Source of the DNA: an uncultured Allomuricauda sp.
GTDB taxonomy: Bacteria; Bacteroidota; Bacteroidia; Flavobacteriales; Flavobacteriaceae
DNA length: 64,000 bases
Direction of reading: 5' to 3'
Assembly (NCBI RefSeq): GCF_947258355.1
Contig: NZ_CAMYIC010000020.1
Location: 56,420 to 120,419, forward strand
Below the pieces are notes generated by a model. The model was not told the DNA's origin, did no database searches, and worked only from the letters and a program-made list of their open reading frames with translations. Shown here in pieces: positions 45,705 to 54,172 of this stretch. The position numbers were made by a program, and so were the translations under genes. Numbering within the stretch: position 1 is the stretch's first letter; each line of letters opens with the position of its first letter.

Positions 45705-46490
45705 TTACATTGATTTTAGGAGGCCGCCATCAATGGGAATGTTGGTTCCCGTGATAAAAGCTGCTTTGTCCGAAGCCAAAAATGTCACCAAATATCCATA
45801 TTCATTAGGGTCCCCAATACGTTTCACGGGTACTTGTTCCTCCATGTTGGAACGGACTTCATCAGGAGAAATCCCTAATTTTTCAGCCTTTTTAGCGTTT
45901 AGTTGTGCAATACGGTCGGTGTCAAAATACCCTGTCAAGGTACTGTTCACGGTAATGCCGTCTTTGGCCACGTCGTACGCCAAACTTTTGGCCCAAGTGA
46001 CCACTGCAGCGCGAATGGTGTTGGAGAGCGCCAAATAATTCAAAGGCTCCTTCACCGATATGGATGCAATATTGATGATGCGTCCCCATTTGTTTTTCTG
46101 CATATGTTCAAGGGCAAGCTCCGTAGTGTACACCACCGACTTGAAAAGTAGGTCAAAAGCTTTTTGATAATCCCCAACGTTTTTTTCAAGCGCTCCGCCG
46201 CCTTCAGGGCCTTGGGTGTTGTTGACCAAAATATCAATGGTATTGGTTTCAAAAAACTCGGTTATTTTGGCTTTGTAAGCTTCAAAATCGGTAAAATCCA
46301 CGGTCAGGTATTGGTGTTTTTGCCCTTGAGAACTGTCCATTTCATCAATTATTTCTTGCATGCGCCCTTCACTACGTGCCATTAGGGTCACACTTGCCCC
46401 GCTATCGGCCAATTGCCACGCAATGGCTTTGCCTATTCCTTTACTACTGCCTCCAACGAGGGCTGTTTTTCCCTTTAATGAAATATTCAT
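45705..46490 (-). CDS. Atypical SDR oxidoreductase-like protein
   Basis: 261 residues. Rossmann start ALVGGSSKGIGKAIA and NNTQGPEGGG are clear, but the catalytic segment reads SISVKEPLNYLALSNTIRAA: the Lys of YxxxK is missing (Tyr followed by LALSN). This places it with the atypical BKR-like SDR group known to lack the Tyr/Lys pair, whose enzymatic activity is doubtful. The C-terminal FITGTNIPIDGGLLKSM is normal. The cupin gene is 2 bp upstream on the same strand. Confidence 0.82.
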   Translation of the reverse strand: MNISLKGKTALVGGSSKGIGKAIAWQLADSGASVTLMARSEGRMQEIIDEMDSSQGQKHQYLTVDFTDFEAYKAKITEFFETNTIDILVNNTQGPEGGGALEKNVGDYQKAFDLLFKSVVYTTELALEHMQKNKWGRIINIASISVKEPLNYLALSNTIRAAVVTWAKSLAYDVAKDGITVNSTLTGYFDTDRIAQLNAKKAEKLGISPDEVRSNMEEQVPVKRIGDPNEYGYLVTFLASDKAAFITGTNIPIDGGLLKSM

Positions 46491-46492
46491 GA

Positions 46493-46804
46493 TTATCGGT
46501 ATTCGTCTCTTGTGGGACTAAAAATGTCCATCAATTTACAAGGAGTCAATGCTTTTCCACTATGTGGTGCATTCGAAGGGATTACTACCACGTCGCCAGC
46601 GGCATAGATGCCCTTTTTACCGTTCAGGGTAAACTCAAACGTGCCTTCCACTACATGCATAATTTGTTCGTGGTCGTGCTGGTGTTCGGGTACTTCGGCA
46701 TCTTGATCTACATCCCAAAACACCCAGCTCATCCGTTCACCGTGTACCAATTTACCGTGGTAACCTGGCATTATTTCCTTTGGTTGGATTTCTGATAGAT
46801 TCAT
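46493..46804 (-). CDS. Small single-domain cupin
   Basis: 103 residues from the ATG at 46804; the upstream extension of the frame overlaps the divergent Mur-like gene and is not protein-like. The β-barrel carries a canonical cupin motif 1 (EHQHDHEQIMHVVEG with three His and a Glu) and motif 2 (PSNAPHSG with the fourth His), so metal binding is expected. Small cupins serve as isomerases, dioxygenases or sugar/ligand-binding proteins; the activity is unassigned. It precedes the SDR gene by 2 bp, forming a two-gene unit. Confidence 0.85.
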   Translation of the reverse strand: MNLSEIQPKEIMPGYHGKLVHGERMSWVFWDVDQDAEVPEHQHDHEQIMHVVEGTFEFTLNGKKGIYAAGDVVVIPSNAPHSGKALTPCKLMDIFSPTRDEYR

Positions 46805-46900
46805 GGTTCTTAAATTTAGCAGCAAGATAAAAATTAATATAGAGCTTCCGTGTTTGTATTGGTAATGGCTTTGGCTATTTTTGGGCTCTAATTTGAAGTG

Positions 46901-47794
46901 ATGCAGGTACATTTTATAGGTTTGGGCGAAATCAATATGTTCAATTTGGCCATTGCCTTGCACAAAAAAGGAGAAACGGTTACTGGCAGTGATGAGAAGT
47001 TTGACGAATCACTTGAGCAAATCATGCAAGAGCAGGGGCTCGAGTCAAACAAAGCAGGTTGGTTTTTAGATAAAATCAATGAACAGTTGGATATGGTAGT
47101 TGTGGGAGCGACTGTTAAAAAAGACAATCCTGAATTGTTGAAAGCACAGGAACTGGGCTTGCAATTGGTTTCTCACCCCGAATTGCTGTTCGAACTCTGC
47201 AAATTTAAAACCCGTGTAGTGATTGCAGGAAGTCAAAACCGAACAAGGGTGACCACGATGGTTTTGCATGTGCTGAACTATAACGAAGTGGAAGTGGACT
47301 ATGCATTGTCGTTGCCCAATGGTATCCATCTAACCGAAGGAAATGATTTTGTCGTTATTGAGGGTGGGGATGGATCTTCATCCATTGTTGATGCTTCTCC
47401 GCAATTTCATAAGTATCACCCCAACATTGCTTTATTGAGTGATTTTGAATTTAAAGAAGGCGGTTTTTATACCAATTTCGAGATTTACGCGGAACAGTAC
47501 GGTATTTTTGTGAATAGTATCGTAAAAGGTGGGAGCATTACTTATAATGAGGAAAATGCCGAAGTAAAAAAACGAGTGGAATCATCCGAAAATCCAATCA
47601 GGAAGTTTCCATATACTACCCCCGAATATCAAGAATATGATGGTCAAATATTTTTGGATACCCCCGATGGCGAAATGCCATTGGAAATGGTGGAGACCAA
47701 TGATTTAAGGAACATGGCAGGGGCCAAGTGGATTTGCCAGCAAATGGGGGTGGACGAAGTGGAGTTTTATGAGGCGATGGCAACATTCTCATAA
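46901..47794 (+). CDS. Truncated Mpl-like Mur ligase with degenerate active site
   Basis: 297 residues from the ATG at 46901. Strong resemblance, by recall, to flavobacterial Mpl (UDP-N-acetylmuramate:tripeptide ligase, about 450 residues): HFIGLGEINMFNLAIALHKKG, GATVKKDNPELLKAQELGL, SENPIRKFPYTTP and AGAKWICQQMGVDE. The P-loop expected as GSHGKTT reads AGSQNRTRVTT, the metal-binding Glu/Asp stretch reads EGGDGSSS, and the C-terminal Mur ligase domain is missing: the gene stops at FYEAMATFS. ATP-dependent ligase activity is therefore unlikely. It is either a decaying duplicate or a pseudo-ligase. The frame has no internal stop. Confidence 0.8.
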   Translation: MQVHFIGLGEINMFNLAIALHKKGETVTGSDEKFDESLEQIMQEQGLESNKAGWFLDKINEQLDMVVVGATVKKDNPELLKAQELGLQLVSHPELLFELCKFKTRVVIAGSQNRTRVTTMVLHVLNYNEVEVDYALSLPNGIHLTEGNDFVVIEGGDGSSSIVDASPQFHKYHPNIALLSDFEFKEGGFYTNFEIYAEQYGIFVNSIVKGGSITYNEENAEVKKRVESSENPIRKFPYTTPEYQEYDGQIFLDTPDGEMPLEMVETNDLRNMAGAKWICQQMGVDEVEFYEAMATFS

Positions 47795-47878
47795 CTGAAA
47801 GTCTGATACTCAAATATTTGGACAAGTGTAATTTTGTCAGTCAGCTATCTGCGGAACGGTAATTGTCTGATATTGTGA

Positions 47879-48052
47879 ATGAAACAGCTGTTCCGAAAAA
47901 TCTTATTTTACTTTAAAAGATTTGTGTCCGTTTCATTTCTCGCATTTATGTTGGGTATCTCCAATGTTTTTTTGCAGGAAGATAGAATGATAAATGATTC
48001 AAGGAAAAAAGTGGAACAACATGAGGTTCAGGATGAAGAAGACCCACATTGA
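47879..48052 (+). CDS. Small single-pass membrane protein, 57 residues
   Basis: 57 codons: a basic N-terminus (MKQLFRKILFYFKRF), one hydrophobic helix (about 15-32, VSVSFLAFMLGISNVFL) and a strongly charged, acidic tail (VQDEEDPH). The charge pattern (positive inside) suits an inner-membrane protein with the tail outside. No family recognised. ATG start; it lies in the gap between the Mpl-like gene and the DUF1569 gene. Confidence 0.55.
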   Translation: MKQLFRKILFYFKRFVSVSFLAFMLGISNVFLQEDRMINDSRKKVEQHEVQDEEDPH

Positions 48053-48066
48053 TCATTTTAATAGCA

Positions 48067-48519
48067 TCATACATTGAATTGCCTTAAATGATGGTCTAGA
48101 TGCTTGTATTGCATTTGTCCCCATTGTTCTGGAGTAAACGTGCCAAATACGGGGTGCGGGTCCCATTCTTTTTTATCTTTTTCTTGATGGAAATCGTTGA
48201 TCAGACCAATAAGGACTTCTCTTTCTTCATGAATATTTTTATCATCTACCACTTTTAAACCTTTGGCCGTTGGAAGCCCTTTTCGCCATAGCTTATCGTT
48301 GTAAAGGCTTTTCTTAAATAACTTTCCCGCTAACTTCAGCATAAGGTTGGGCTTGTTGTTCGGATTGTATCTTCCCAAAGATATTTTTAATGGGTACTGG
48401 CAATGGTGGAGCATTTGGCCCACTTGCATTTTGCCCCATTCCCTTTCCGAAGATTCTGAAAGCTGATTGATTCTTGCTAAAATTTCTTCGTGTGCCTCTT
48501 TGTTGAAAAGGGATTTCAT
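48067..48519 (-). CDS. DUF1569-family protein (DinB-like fold)
   Basis: 150 residues. N-terminal LFNKEAHEEILARINQLS, GKMQVGQMLHHCQYPLK and the C-terminal HPVFGTFTPEQWGQMQYKHLDHHLRQF are typical of DUF1569, a DinB/YfiT-like four-helix metal-binding bundle. Metal ligands would be the His in MLHHC and the HLDHHL pair. Members are often thiol-transferase-like or of unknown role. Divergent from radC, with 53 bp between the starts. Confidence 0.8.
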   Translation of the reverse strand: MKSLFNKEAHEEILARINQLSESSEREWGKMQVGQMLHHCQYPLKISLGRYNPNNKPNLMLKLAGKLFKKSLYNDKLWRKGLPTAKGLKVVDDKNIHEEREVLIGLINDFHQEKDKKEWDPHPVFGTFTPEQWGQMQYKHLDHHLRQFNV

Positions 48520-48572
48520 ATTGAAGGATTTATCATGAAAATTACATAAAATTATTCTCCTATCTTTAGACC

Positions 48573-49271
48573 ATGCAAGAAAAACTAGCTTCTTTTCCCA
48601 TTAAACATTGGGCAGATGATGACAGGCCCAGGGAAAAATTGGTGCAAAAAGGTAGTTCTGTGCTGTCCGATGCTGAGTTGATTGCTATTTTGATTGGTTC
48701 GGGAAGTAGGAACGAAAGTGCCGTAGAGCTTTCCAAACGGATATTGGCCTCGGTAGATCACAATTTGAATGAGTTGGGAAAGCTTTCCGTAAACCAATTG
48801 ATGCGTTTTAAAGGGATTGGAGAAGCAAAGGCGGTGACCATTGCAGCCGCATTGGAAATGGGGAGGAGAAGACGTTTGGAGGACACCTCAAAAATTATCA
48901 AAATTAAAAGCAGCCACGATGTTTTTGAGTTACTTTACCCTTTGATAGGTGAACTACCACACGAAGAATTTTGGATTGTCTATCTTAATAATTCCAATAA
49001 GGTTGTGCATAAAGCACAGTTGAGCAAAGGTGGCATTACCGGAACTTTGGTGGATGTTCGGTTGGTGTTGAAGCAAGCGTTGGAATTAGGGGCAGTGGGA
49101 CTTGTTCTTGCGCATAACCACCCATCCGGAACGCTTATCCCGAGCGCGGCCGATAAACAAATAACCCAAAAATTGAAAGCGGCATCCGAAGCTTTGGATA
49201 TTAAAATTTTGGATCATTTGATTCTGGCCAGACACAAATATGTAAGTTTTGCAGATAAAGGAATACTATAG
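48573..49271 (+). CDS. radC: RadC-family DNA repair protein
   Basis: 232 residues. Helix-hairpin-helix N-terminus (about 5-95: DDRPREKLVQKG, LMRFKGIGEAKA) and a C-terminal JAMM/MPN+ metalloprotease-like domain, with the zinc motif HNHPSG (181-186) plus Asp194 (HxHx10D). RadC was linked to DNA repair; its biochemical role is unsettled. A near-match -7 element (TATCTTTA) lies about 20 bp upstream. It starts a plus-strand run, with the DUF7033 gene 3 bp after the stop. Confidence 0.93.
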   Translation: MQEKLASFPIKHWADDDRPREKLVQKGSSVLSDAELIAILIGSGSRNESAVELSKRILASVDHNLNELGKLSVNQLMRFKGIGEAKAVTIAAALEMGRRRRLEDTSKIIKIKSSHDVFELLYPLIGELPHEEFWIVYLNNSNKVVHKAQLSKGGITGTLVDVRLVLKQALELGAVGLVLAHNHPSGTLIPSAADKQITQKLKAASEALDIKILDHLILARHKYVSFADKGIL

Positions 49272-49274
49272 CCC

Positions 49275-50570
49275 ATGTTATTGATTTTCACCCATAAGGT
49301 AACCAACCGATTAACCTATACTGCCAAGCAGATTTTTGAAAAGATCTTATGTGTGGAGATGGGGTTTACCACCAAGGTTGAGGACTTTATTAAGCATGAT
49401 GGGCCTAAGATGACCTATTCCAAACAACCTTTACAAAACGAGTTTTTTGTAAGGAGCAACGATTTATTGTTTGAACAGGGCATCAACGATTTGGAAATCA
49501 AGGTTTCGGATTGGGAAGGTATTCCCTGTTTTTTCTCTTCTGGGGAGAAGAGCACTATTCCTTTTGATATTTTTTCGGCCAGTTTCTTTCTTTTGAGCCG
49601 GTACGAGGAATATTTGCCACATGTAAAAGATAGCGTAGGGCGTTTTCCCGTTAAAGAAAGTATCGCCTACCAAAATAATTTTTTAGAGCTTCCGGTTGTA
49701 GATCTTTGGGCCCATAAATTGTTGGATGCCCTAAAGGAACGTTTTCCGGACTTGGAAAATAAGGAGAAGGCTTATCGGTTCACTTCAATTATTAATGTAA
49801 CCACTTCCCACGCCTATGCCATGCGGGGATTTGCAAGAACTATTGGTGGATTTTTGTTGGACTTGGGGAATTTTAGGTTTAGAAACGTTTGGGAGCGCTT
49901 TTCGGTGCTCTTGCGGTTAAAAAAAGACCCTTACGATAATTTCTTCGAACTTGTGGACATCCATAAAAAATTCCCTATCAAAACGATGTTCTTTTTTCAG
50001 TTTGCCAAGCATTCTGCCCACGATAAAAACGTATCGACAAATAATAACAAGTTTCGCAATCTGATTAAATCCGTTGCAGATTACTGTGTGGTCTCCTTAA
50101 GTACTTCGTTTGTGTCCTCTTTGGACAAAAACGTACTTCGAGAAGAAAAAAAGAAGTTGGGAAATCTCATTAATAGGCCAATAAATTACGCCAGGCTCAG
50201 GTACAACAAGGTTAATGTTCCCGCTACCTACAGAAATTTGGTCGAGACTGAATTCACCGATGATTTTTCTATGGGATATACCCACGAAATAGGTTTTAGG
50301 GCAGGCACTTGTACACCTTTTTATTTTTATGATATCAATACAGAAGTAAGGCAGCCCATAAAAATCCATCCATTTGCCATGCACGATTATTCCTTGGTCA
50401 AGTATAAAAAGAAAGATGAGGTTTTTGAAAAAATGGACCGAGCATATCGTTTGGTAAAGCAGGTTAAAGGAGACTTTATTCTGGTTTTTTCCAACGAGCT
50501 TTTAGGAGGTAAGCAGCAGATGGACTGGATGGACCTCTATCAATCTATATTAAAGCGATACTATGTTTGA
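49275..50570 (+). CDS. DUF7033/polysaccharide deacetylase-like protein lacking metal ligands
   Basis: 431 residues. The N-terminal about 140 residues fit DUF7033 (DIFSASFFLLSRYEEY, YQNNFLELPVVDLWAHKLL); the rest resembles the NodB-type deacetylase part (FARTIGGFLLDL, KKDPYDNFFELVDIHKKF, MGYTHEIGFRAGTCTPFYFYD). But the Asp-containing motif expected near residue 175 reads SIINVTTSHAYAMRG, and the His-containing motif expected near 275 reads CVVSLSTSF. Without them a zinc-dependent deacetylase would be inactive. It overlaps the YjjG gene by 8 bp. Comparison with active homologues is from memory. Confidence 0.72.
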   Translation: MLLIFTHKVTNRLTYTAKQIFEKILCVEMGFTTKVEDFIKHDGPKMTYSKQPLQNEFFVRSNDLLFEQGINDLEIKVSDWEGIPCFFSSGEKSTIPFDIFSASFFLLSRYEEYLPHVKDSVGRFPVKESIAYQNNFLELPVVDLWAHKLLDALKERFPDLENKEKAYRFTSIINVTTSHAYAMRGFARTIGGFLLDLGNFRFRNVWERFSVLLRLKKDPYDNFFELVDIHKKFPIKTMFFFQFAKHSAHDKNVSTNNNKFRNLIKSVADYCVVSLSTSFVSSLDKNVLREEKKKLGNLINRPINYARLRYNKVNVPATYRNLVETEFTDDFSMGYTHEIGFRAGTCTPFYFYDINTEVRQPIKIHPFAMHDYSLVKYKKKDEVFEKMDRAYRLVKQVKGDFILVFSNELLGGKQQMDWMDLYQSILKRYYV

Positions 50571-51252
50571 CCACAAAGTGACCGATGTTTTTTTTGATTT
50601 GGACCATACCTTGTGGGATTTTGAAAAAAACTCAGCCCTTACGTTTGCCAAAATTTTGGCAGATAATAAAGTGAATGTGCAGTTAGATCGGTTTTTAAAG
50701 TTGTATTCCCCAATCAACTTACAAATGTGGGCTTTGTATCGAGAGAATGGAATTAGCAAGTCGGAATTGAGATATCAACGCCTAAAACAGACTTTTGATA
50801 AACTAAACATAGAGGTCACGGATCAAGTGATAAATACATTGGCCCACGATTACATAGCGCACCTATCGTCTTTCACGCATTTGTTGCCCAATACGGTCCA
50901 AACCTTGGAATATCTTTTTCCCAAATACAAGTTGCACATCATAACAAATGGATTTCAGGAAGTGCAGACTAAAAAGCTCAAAGGAAGCGGAATACACCAT
51001 TATTTTCAGAAAATAATTGACTCTGAGATGGCCGGCGTCAAGAAACCCCACCCCTATATTTTTGAAATTGCTTTGGAAATGGCAGAAGTTGCACCACAGA
51101 ACTCATTGATGATCGGAGATAATCTGGAGGCCGACATACTGGGTGCAAAAGCTTTAGGCATGCAGGTTCTCCATTATAATTTTCACAAGGACGACCATCA
51201 TGGCGTTTGTAAAATGATTACCGACCTTATTGAAATAAAAAACATTTTGTAG
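50563..51252 (+). CDS. YjjG-family HAD nucleotidase
   Basis: 229 residues. HAD motif 1 FDLDHTLWDF (nucleophile Asp), motif II ITNG, motif III Lys in GVKKPHP and motif IV GDNLEADI are all intact. The FFDLDHTLWDFEKNS start identifies the YjjG type, which dephosphorylates non-canonical pyrimidine nucleotides and prevents their incorporation into DNA. It overlaps the preceding gene by 8 bp and is therefore co-translated. The helical cap (about 15-100) is of C1 type. Confidence 0.88.
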   Translation: MFDHKVTDVFFDLDHTLWDFEKNSALTFAKILADNKVNVQLDRFLKLYSPINLQMWALYRENGISKSELRYQRLKQTFDKLNIEVTDQVINTLAHDYIAHLSSFTHLLPNTVQTLEYLFPKYKLHIITNGFQEVQTKKLKGSGIHHYFQKIIDSEMAGVKKPHPYIFEIALEMAEVAPQNSLMIGDNLEADILGAKALGMQVLHYNFHKDDHHGVCKMITDLIEIKNIL

Positions 51253-51307
51253 AGTTATATATAGACCAGTATACCCCATTTTTTGACACTAGAAAATGTT
51301 TTTGGCT

Positions 51308-51859
51308 ATGAAAAGATTATGCTATCCCGCCTTCTTGGCATTGGGCTTACTATTATTTGTTGCTTCTTGTGCAGAGGAACAGGATTTTGACCAGATTGAC
51401 GATTTAAGCGTAACGCCAACTTTGGCTTCAGGTTTATTTTATCTGGAATCCGACGAGGCTACGATAAATTCTGGTGGAGCTTTAAGTACCTTTTATTTTC
51501 GCGAAGTAAATTTTGATACGTTCAACGAACAATATGTGGCCGAGCATCTTTTGGAGGGAACCATCACCTACGAACTGGAGAATACCACAAGCAAACAATT
51601 AAGAATAATCATTGGATTTGTGGATGAGGCCGGAAATATTTTGGATACAGAGATTTTTGAAATTGAAGCCGATCCTTCTGGAGTTTTAACCAGAGAAGTT
51701 TTTTATGGTCCGGGCGGTAAAAGTTTGGATATACTCACTAACACAACAAGTTTGCGCATCTCAGCGAACAATTTAAGTGATGGCACCAGTGTTTCTTCGA
51801 CTCAAGACCCAAAAGTAATCCTTAGGTCAGGAGCAGATTTCCTATTTGAATTACAATGA
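51308..51859 (+). CDS. Hypothetical lipoprotein, first of envelope triad
   Basis: 183 residues from the ATG at 51308, 4 codons inside an alternative ATG at 51296. Lipoprotein signal with lipobox VASC (Cys21), an acidic start of the mature protein (AEEQDFDQIDD), then a β-rich body (TLASGLFYLESDEATINSGG, TITYELENTTSKQLRIIIGF). Not a recognised family. Its stop overlaps the DUF5723 start by 4 bp, so the two are coupled. The β-strands and acidic residues suggest an outer-membrane-attached partner of the barrel protein. Confidence 0.7.
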   Translation: MKRLCYPAFLALGLLLFVASCAEEQDFDQIDDLSVTPTLASGLFYLESDEATINSGGALSTFYFREVNFDTFNEQYVAEHLLEGTITYELENTTSKQLRIIIGFVDEAGNILDTEIFEIEADPSGVLTREVFYGPGGKSLDILTNTTSLRISANNLSDGTSVSSTQDPKVILRSGADFLFELQ

Positions 51860-53313
51860 GAATAGCCCCAAAACTTATACTGATACCCCTTTTTTGTAGC
51901 ACGATTGCTCTTGCCCAAAACAAGGAGCTACTGTACGATTTTTACGAAATACCCCAATCTTTGATGGTAAACCCGGGAGTTAAGACCTCGCAGAGATGGC
52001 ATGCCGGGATACCGGTTTTGTCCGGATTGTCTTTTCAGGGAGCTACAAGCGGGGTGACGGTAAACGATCTTTTTGCCAATGATGGCATCGATTTTACTAC
52101 AAAAGTCCAAGAGCGTTTATTGGACGTAATGGGAAATAAGGACGATTTTAGCTCCACAAGCCAGATTGAGGGAATTACGGTAGGTTTTAGAGGAAAGAAT
52201 AGACCCGACGACTATTATTCTTTTGGAATGTATGGGGAAACCGATATCATCAGTTACTGGCCCAAGGATTTGGCTATCTTGGCCTTTGAAGGGAATGGCG
52301 GCAACAATATAGGTCGAAGCTTTGATCTTGGGGATTTAAACCTCCGGGGTGAAATGATCAATGTGTTTCACTTTGGTATCAATAGAAAGGTGAGTGCCGC
52401 ACTTACTTTGGGTGCAAGGGCAAAATTATATTCCAGTATTTTCCAATTCCAGTCCATAAAAAATTCTGGCTCTTTTGTTACAAGGCAAGGTCAAAACAAT
52501 ATTTATGAAAGTGCTATAAACGCTGATATGCAACTTCAAACAGCTGGGGTTAAGGGTTTTTATGATATTGTAGATGCTGATACAGGTACTACACAAAAGG
52601 ATGTTACCAGCCTGTTCACTGAACGTGTTTTTTTGGGAGGTAACCTAGGGTTTGGACTCGATTTTGGATTTAGCTACGAATTGAATCCCCAGACCACAAT
52701 AACGGGAAGTATTTTGGACCTCGGTTTTATAAATAACTCAAAAGATGTGTGGAATTATACTTTTAGCGGTAGTACCACAACTGAGGGGATATCCGTATTT
52801 CTTCCAGAGGATATAGATGATGTTGACAATGATTTATGGCAGGACCTTTTGGATGAAATAGATGCAGCATTGCCATATGGAGAAAATGAATCCGGTTATA
52901 TATCCTGGAGACCGGTAAAAGTATATGGTTCCATCAGATACGATTTTGGGGAAGGGGGAAACCCTGTATTCGATAATTGTGGATGCGGCGTAAATGCCAG
53001 CGGGGGAACCAATCGTGATTATTACAGGAACAGTGTTGGAGGCCAGCTGTTTATGATGAAGCGGCCAAGAGGGGTGCAAGCGGCATTGACAGGGTTTTAC
53101 CAAAGAAGATTTGGTAGAGTGGCTTCATTGAAAGCTACCTATACCGTTGATAAGTACTCCTTCACCAATATTGGATTAGGGGCCAATCTTCAATTGGGCC
53201 CGGTTAATTTTTATGTTTTGGCAGATAATCTTCTAAGCTATTCCAATATTGCCGATAGTCACTACGCATCTTTACAGTTCGGATTTAATATTATATCTTG
53301 GAACGATAATTGA
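51856..53313 (+). CDS. DUF5723-family outer-membrane β-barrel protein
   Basis: 485 residues. Signal peptide 1-20 (ends IALAQ), then NKELLYDFYEIPQSLMVNPGVK, typical of DUF5723 barrels, and many amphipathic β-strands (FHFGINRKVSAALTLGARAKLY, LGFGLDFGFSYELN, TITGSILDLGFIN) up to the end (YASLQFGFNIISW). Role unknown, probably an outer-membrane pore or anchor. An acidic, cysteine-containing periplasmic insertion (DNCGCGVN) lies near residue 375. Flanked by a lipoprotein gene (4-bp overlap) and an exported protein gene (13 bp). Confidence 0.78.
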   Translation: MRIAPKLILIPLFCSTIALAQNKELLYDFYEIPQSLMVNPGVKTSQRWHAGIPVLSGLSFQGATSGVTVNDLFANDGIDFTTKVQERLLDVMGNKDDFSSTSQIEGITVGFRGKNRPDDYYSFGMYGETDIISYWPKDLAILAFEGNGGNNIGRSFDLGDLNLRGEMINVFHFGINRKVSAALTLGARAKLYSSIFQFQSIKNSGSFVTRQGQNNIYESAINADMQLQTAGVKGFYDIVDADTGTTQKDVTSLFTERVFLGGNLGFGLDFGFSYELNPQTTITGSILDLGFINNSKDVWNYTFSGSTTTEGISVFLPEDIDDVDNDLWQDLLDEIDAALPYGENESGYISWRPVKVYGSIRYDFGEGGNPVFDNCGCGVNASGGTNRDYYRNSVGGQLFMMKRPRGVQAALTGFYQRRFGRVASLKATYTVDKYSFTNIGLGANLQLGPVNFYVLADNLLSYSNIADSHYASLQFGFNIISWNDN

Positions 53314-53326
53314 TTATCACTATAAT

Positions 53327-54172
53327 ATGAAATCTAAAATATTGTACATATTGCTATTTGCAATGGGGTTGGCTGGTACTGTCAACGCACAGCTGAACAA
53401 TTACAAATACATTGTTGTTCCTAAAAAATTCAATGCCTTCAAATCGGAAAATCAGTACCAGACCAGCACATTGGTGAAATACTATTTTGTGGAAAATGGA
53501 TTCAATGTAGTGTACGATGATGCTCTTCCAATTGATTTGGTCAACAATGGATGTCTTGGTCTCACCACCGACCTTATTGACGAATCCTCAATGTTCACCA
53601 CAAAGGTTAGCATAGCTCTTAAGGACTGCAACAACAAAGAAGTTTTTAGATCCATACAGGGAACCAGTAAACTCAAGGATTATAATGAAACCTACAGAGA
53701 GGCTATTGCAAATGCATTTGTTTCTTTTACCGGTATGAATTATAAATACGAACCAAAAAAGGACGAGGTAAAAGAATCCGCTCCTGTTACCATAAGTTTC
53801 AAGGATGATGTAAAGTCCGTCCCAGAAAAGTCTAAAGAGCACGTGGTGGAACAAAAGGCCACAAAGGAAGAACAGGTATATAAAGCCATAGAGCCAAAAC
53901 CTACTTCCATCGTGAAGTCTGACGAAAAAGAAGCATCTGCTGTTTCTGTTCCAACAGACCTTTTATATGCCCAACCAACGGACAGCGGTTATCAATTAGT
54001 GGATAGTACACCAAAAGTTGTGTTTATCTTGGAGTCCACCTCAATGGAAAATGTTTTTATAACCGAATTTCAAGGAAACAATGCAGTTGTCTTCAAGAAA
54101 GGGGATAAATGGTTATTGGAATATTCGGAAAATGGAGAAAAAGTGCAAAAGGAACTCAATATCAAGTTCTAA
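53327..54172 (+). CDS. Exported hypothetical protein, third of envelope triad
   Basis: 281 residues from the ATG at 53327. Signal peptide 1-21 (ends TVNAQ), a mixed α/β domain (about 23-140: YKYIVVPKKFNAFK, YQTSTLVKYYFVENGFNVVYDD, FRSIQGTSKLKDYNETYREA), then a Lys/Glu/Ser-rich disordered linker (about 145-230) and a C-terminal segment with YQLVDSTPKVVFILESTSMENVFI. I do not recognise the family. It follows DUF5723 by 13 bp and is convergent with rarA, overlapping it by 4 bp. Confidence 0.68.
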   Translation: MKSKILYILLFAMGLAGTVNAQLNNYKYIVVPKKFNAFKSENQYQTSTLVKYYFVENGFNVVYDDALPIDLVNNGCLGLTTDLIDESSMFTTKVSIALKDCNNKEVFRSIQGTSKLKDYNETYREAIANAFVSFTGMNYKYEPKKDEVKESAPVTISFKDDVKSVPEKSKEHVVEQKATKEEQVYKAIEPKPTSIVKSDEKEASAVSVPTDLLYAQPTDSGYQLVDSTPKVVFILESTSMENVFITEFQGNNAVVFKKGDKWLLEYSENGEKVQKELNIKF

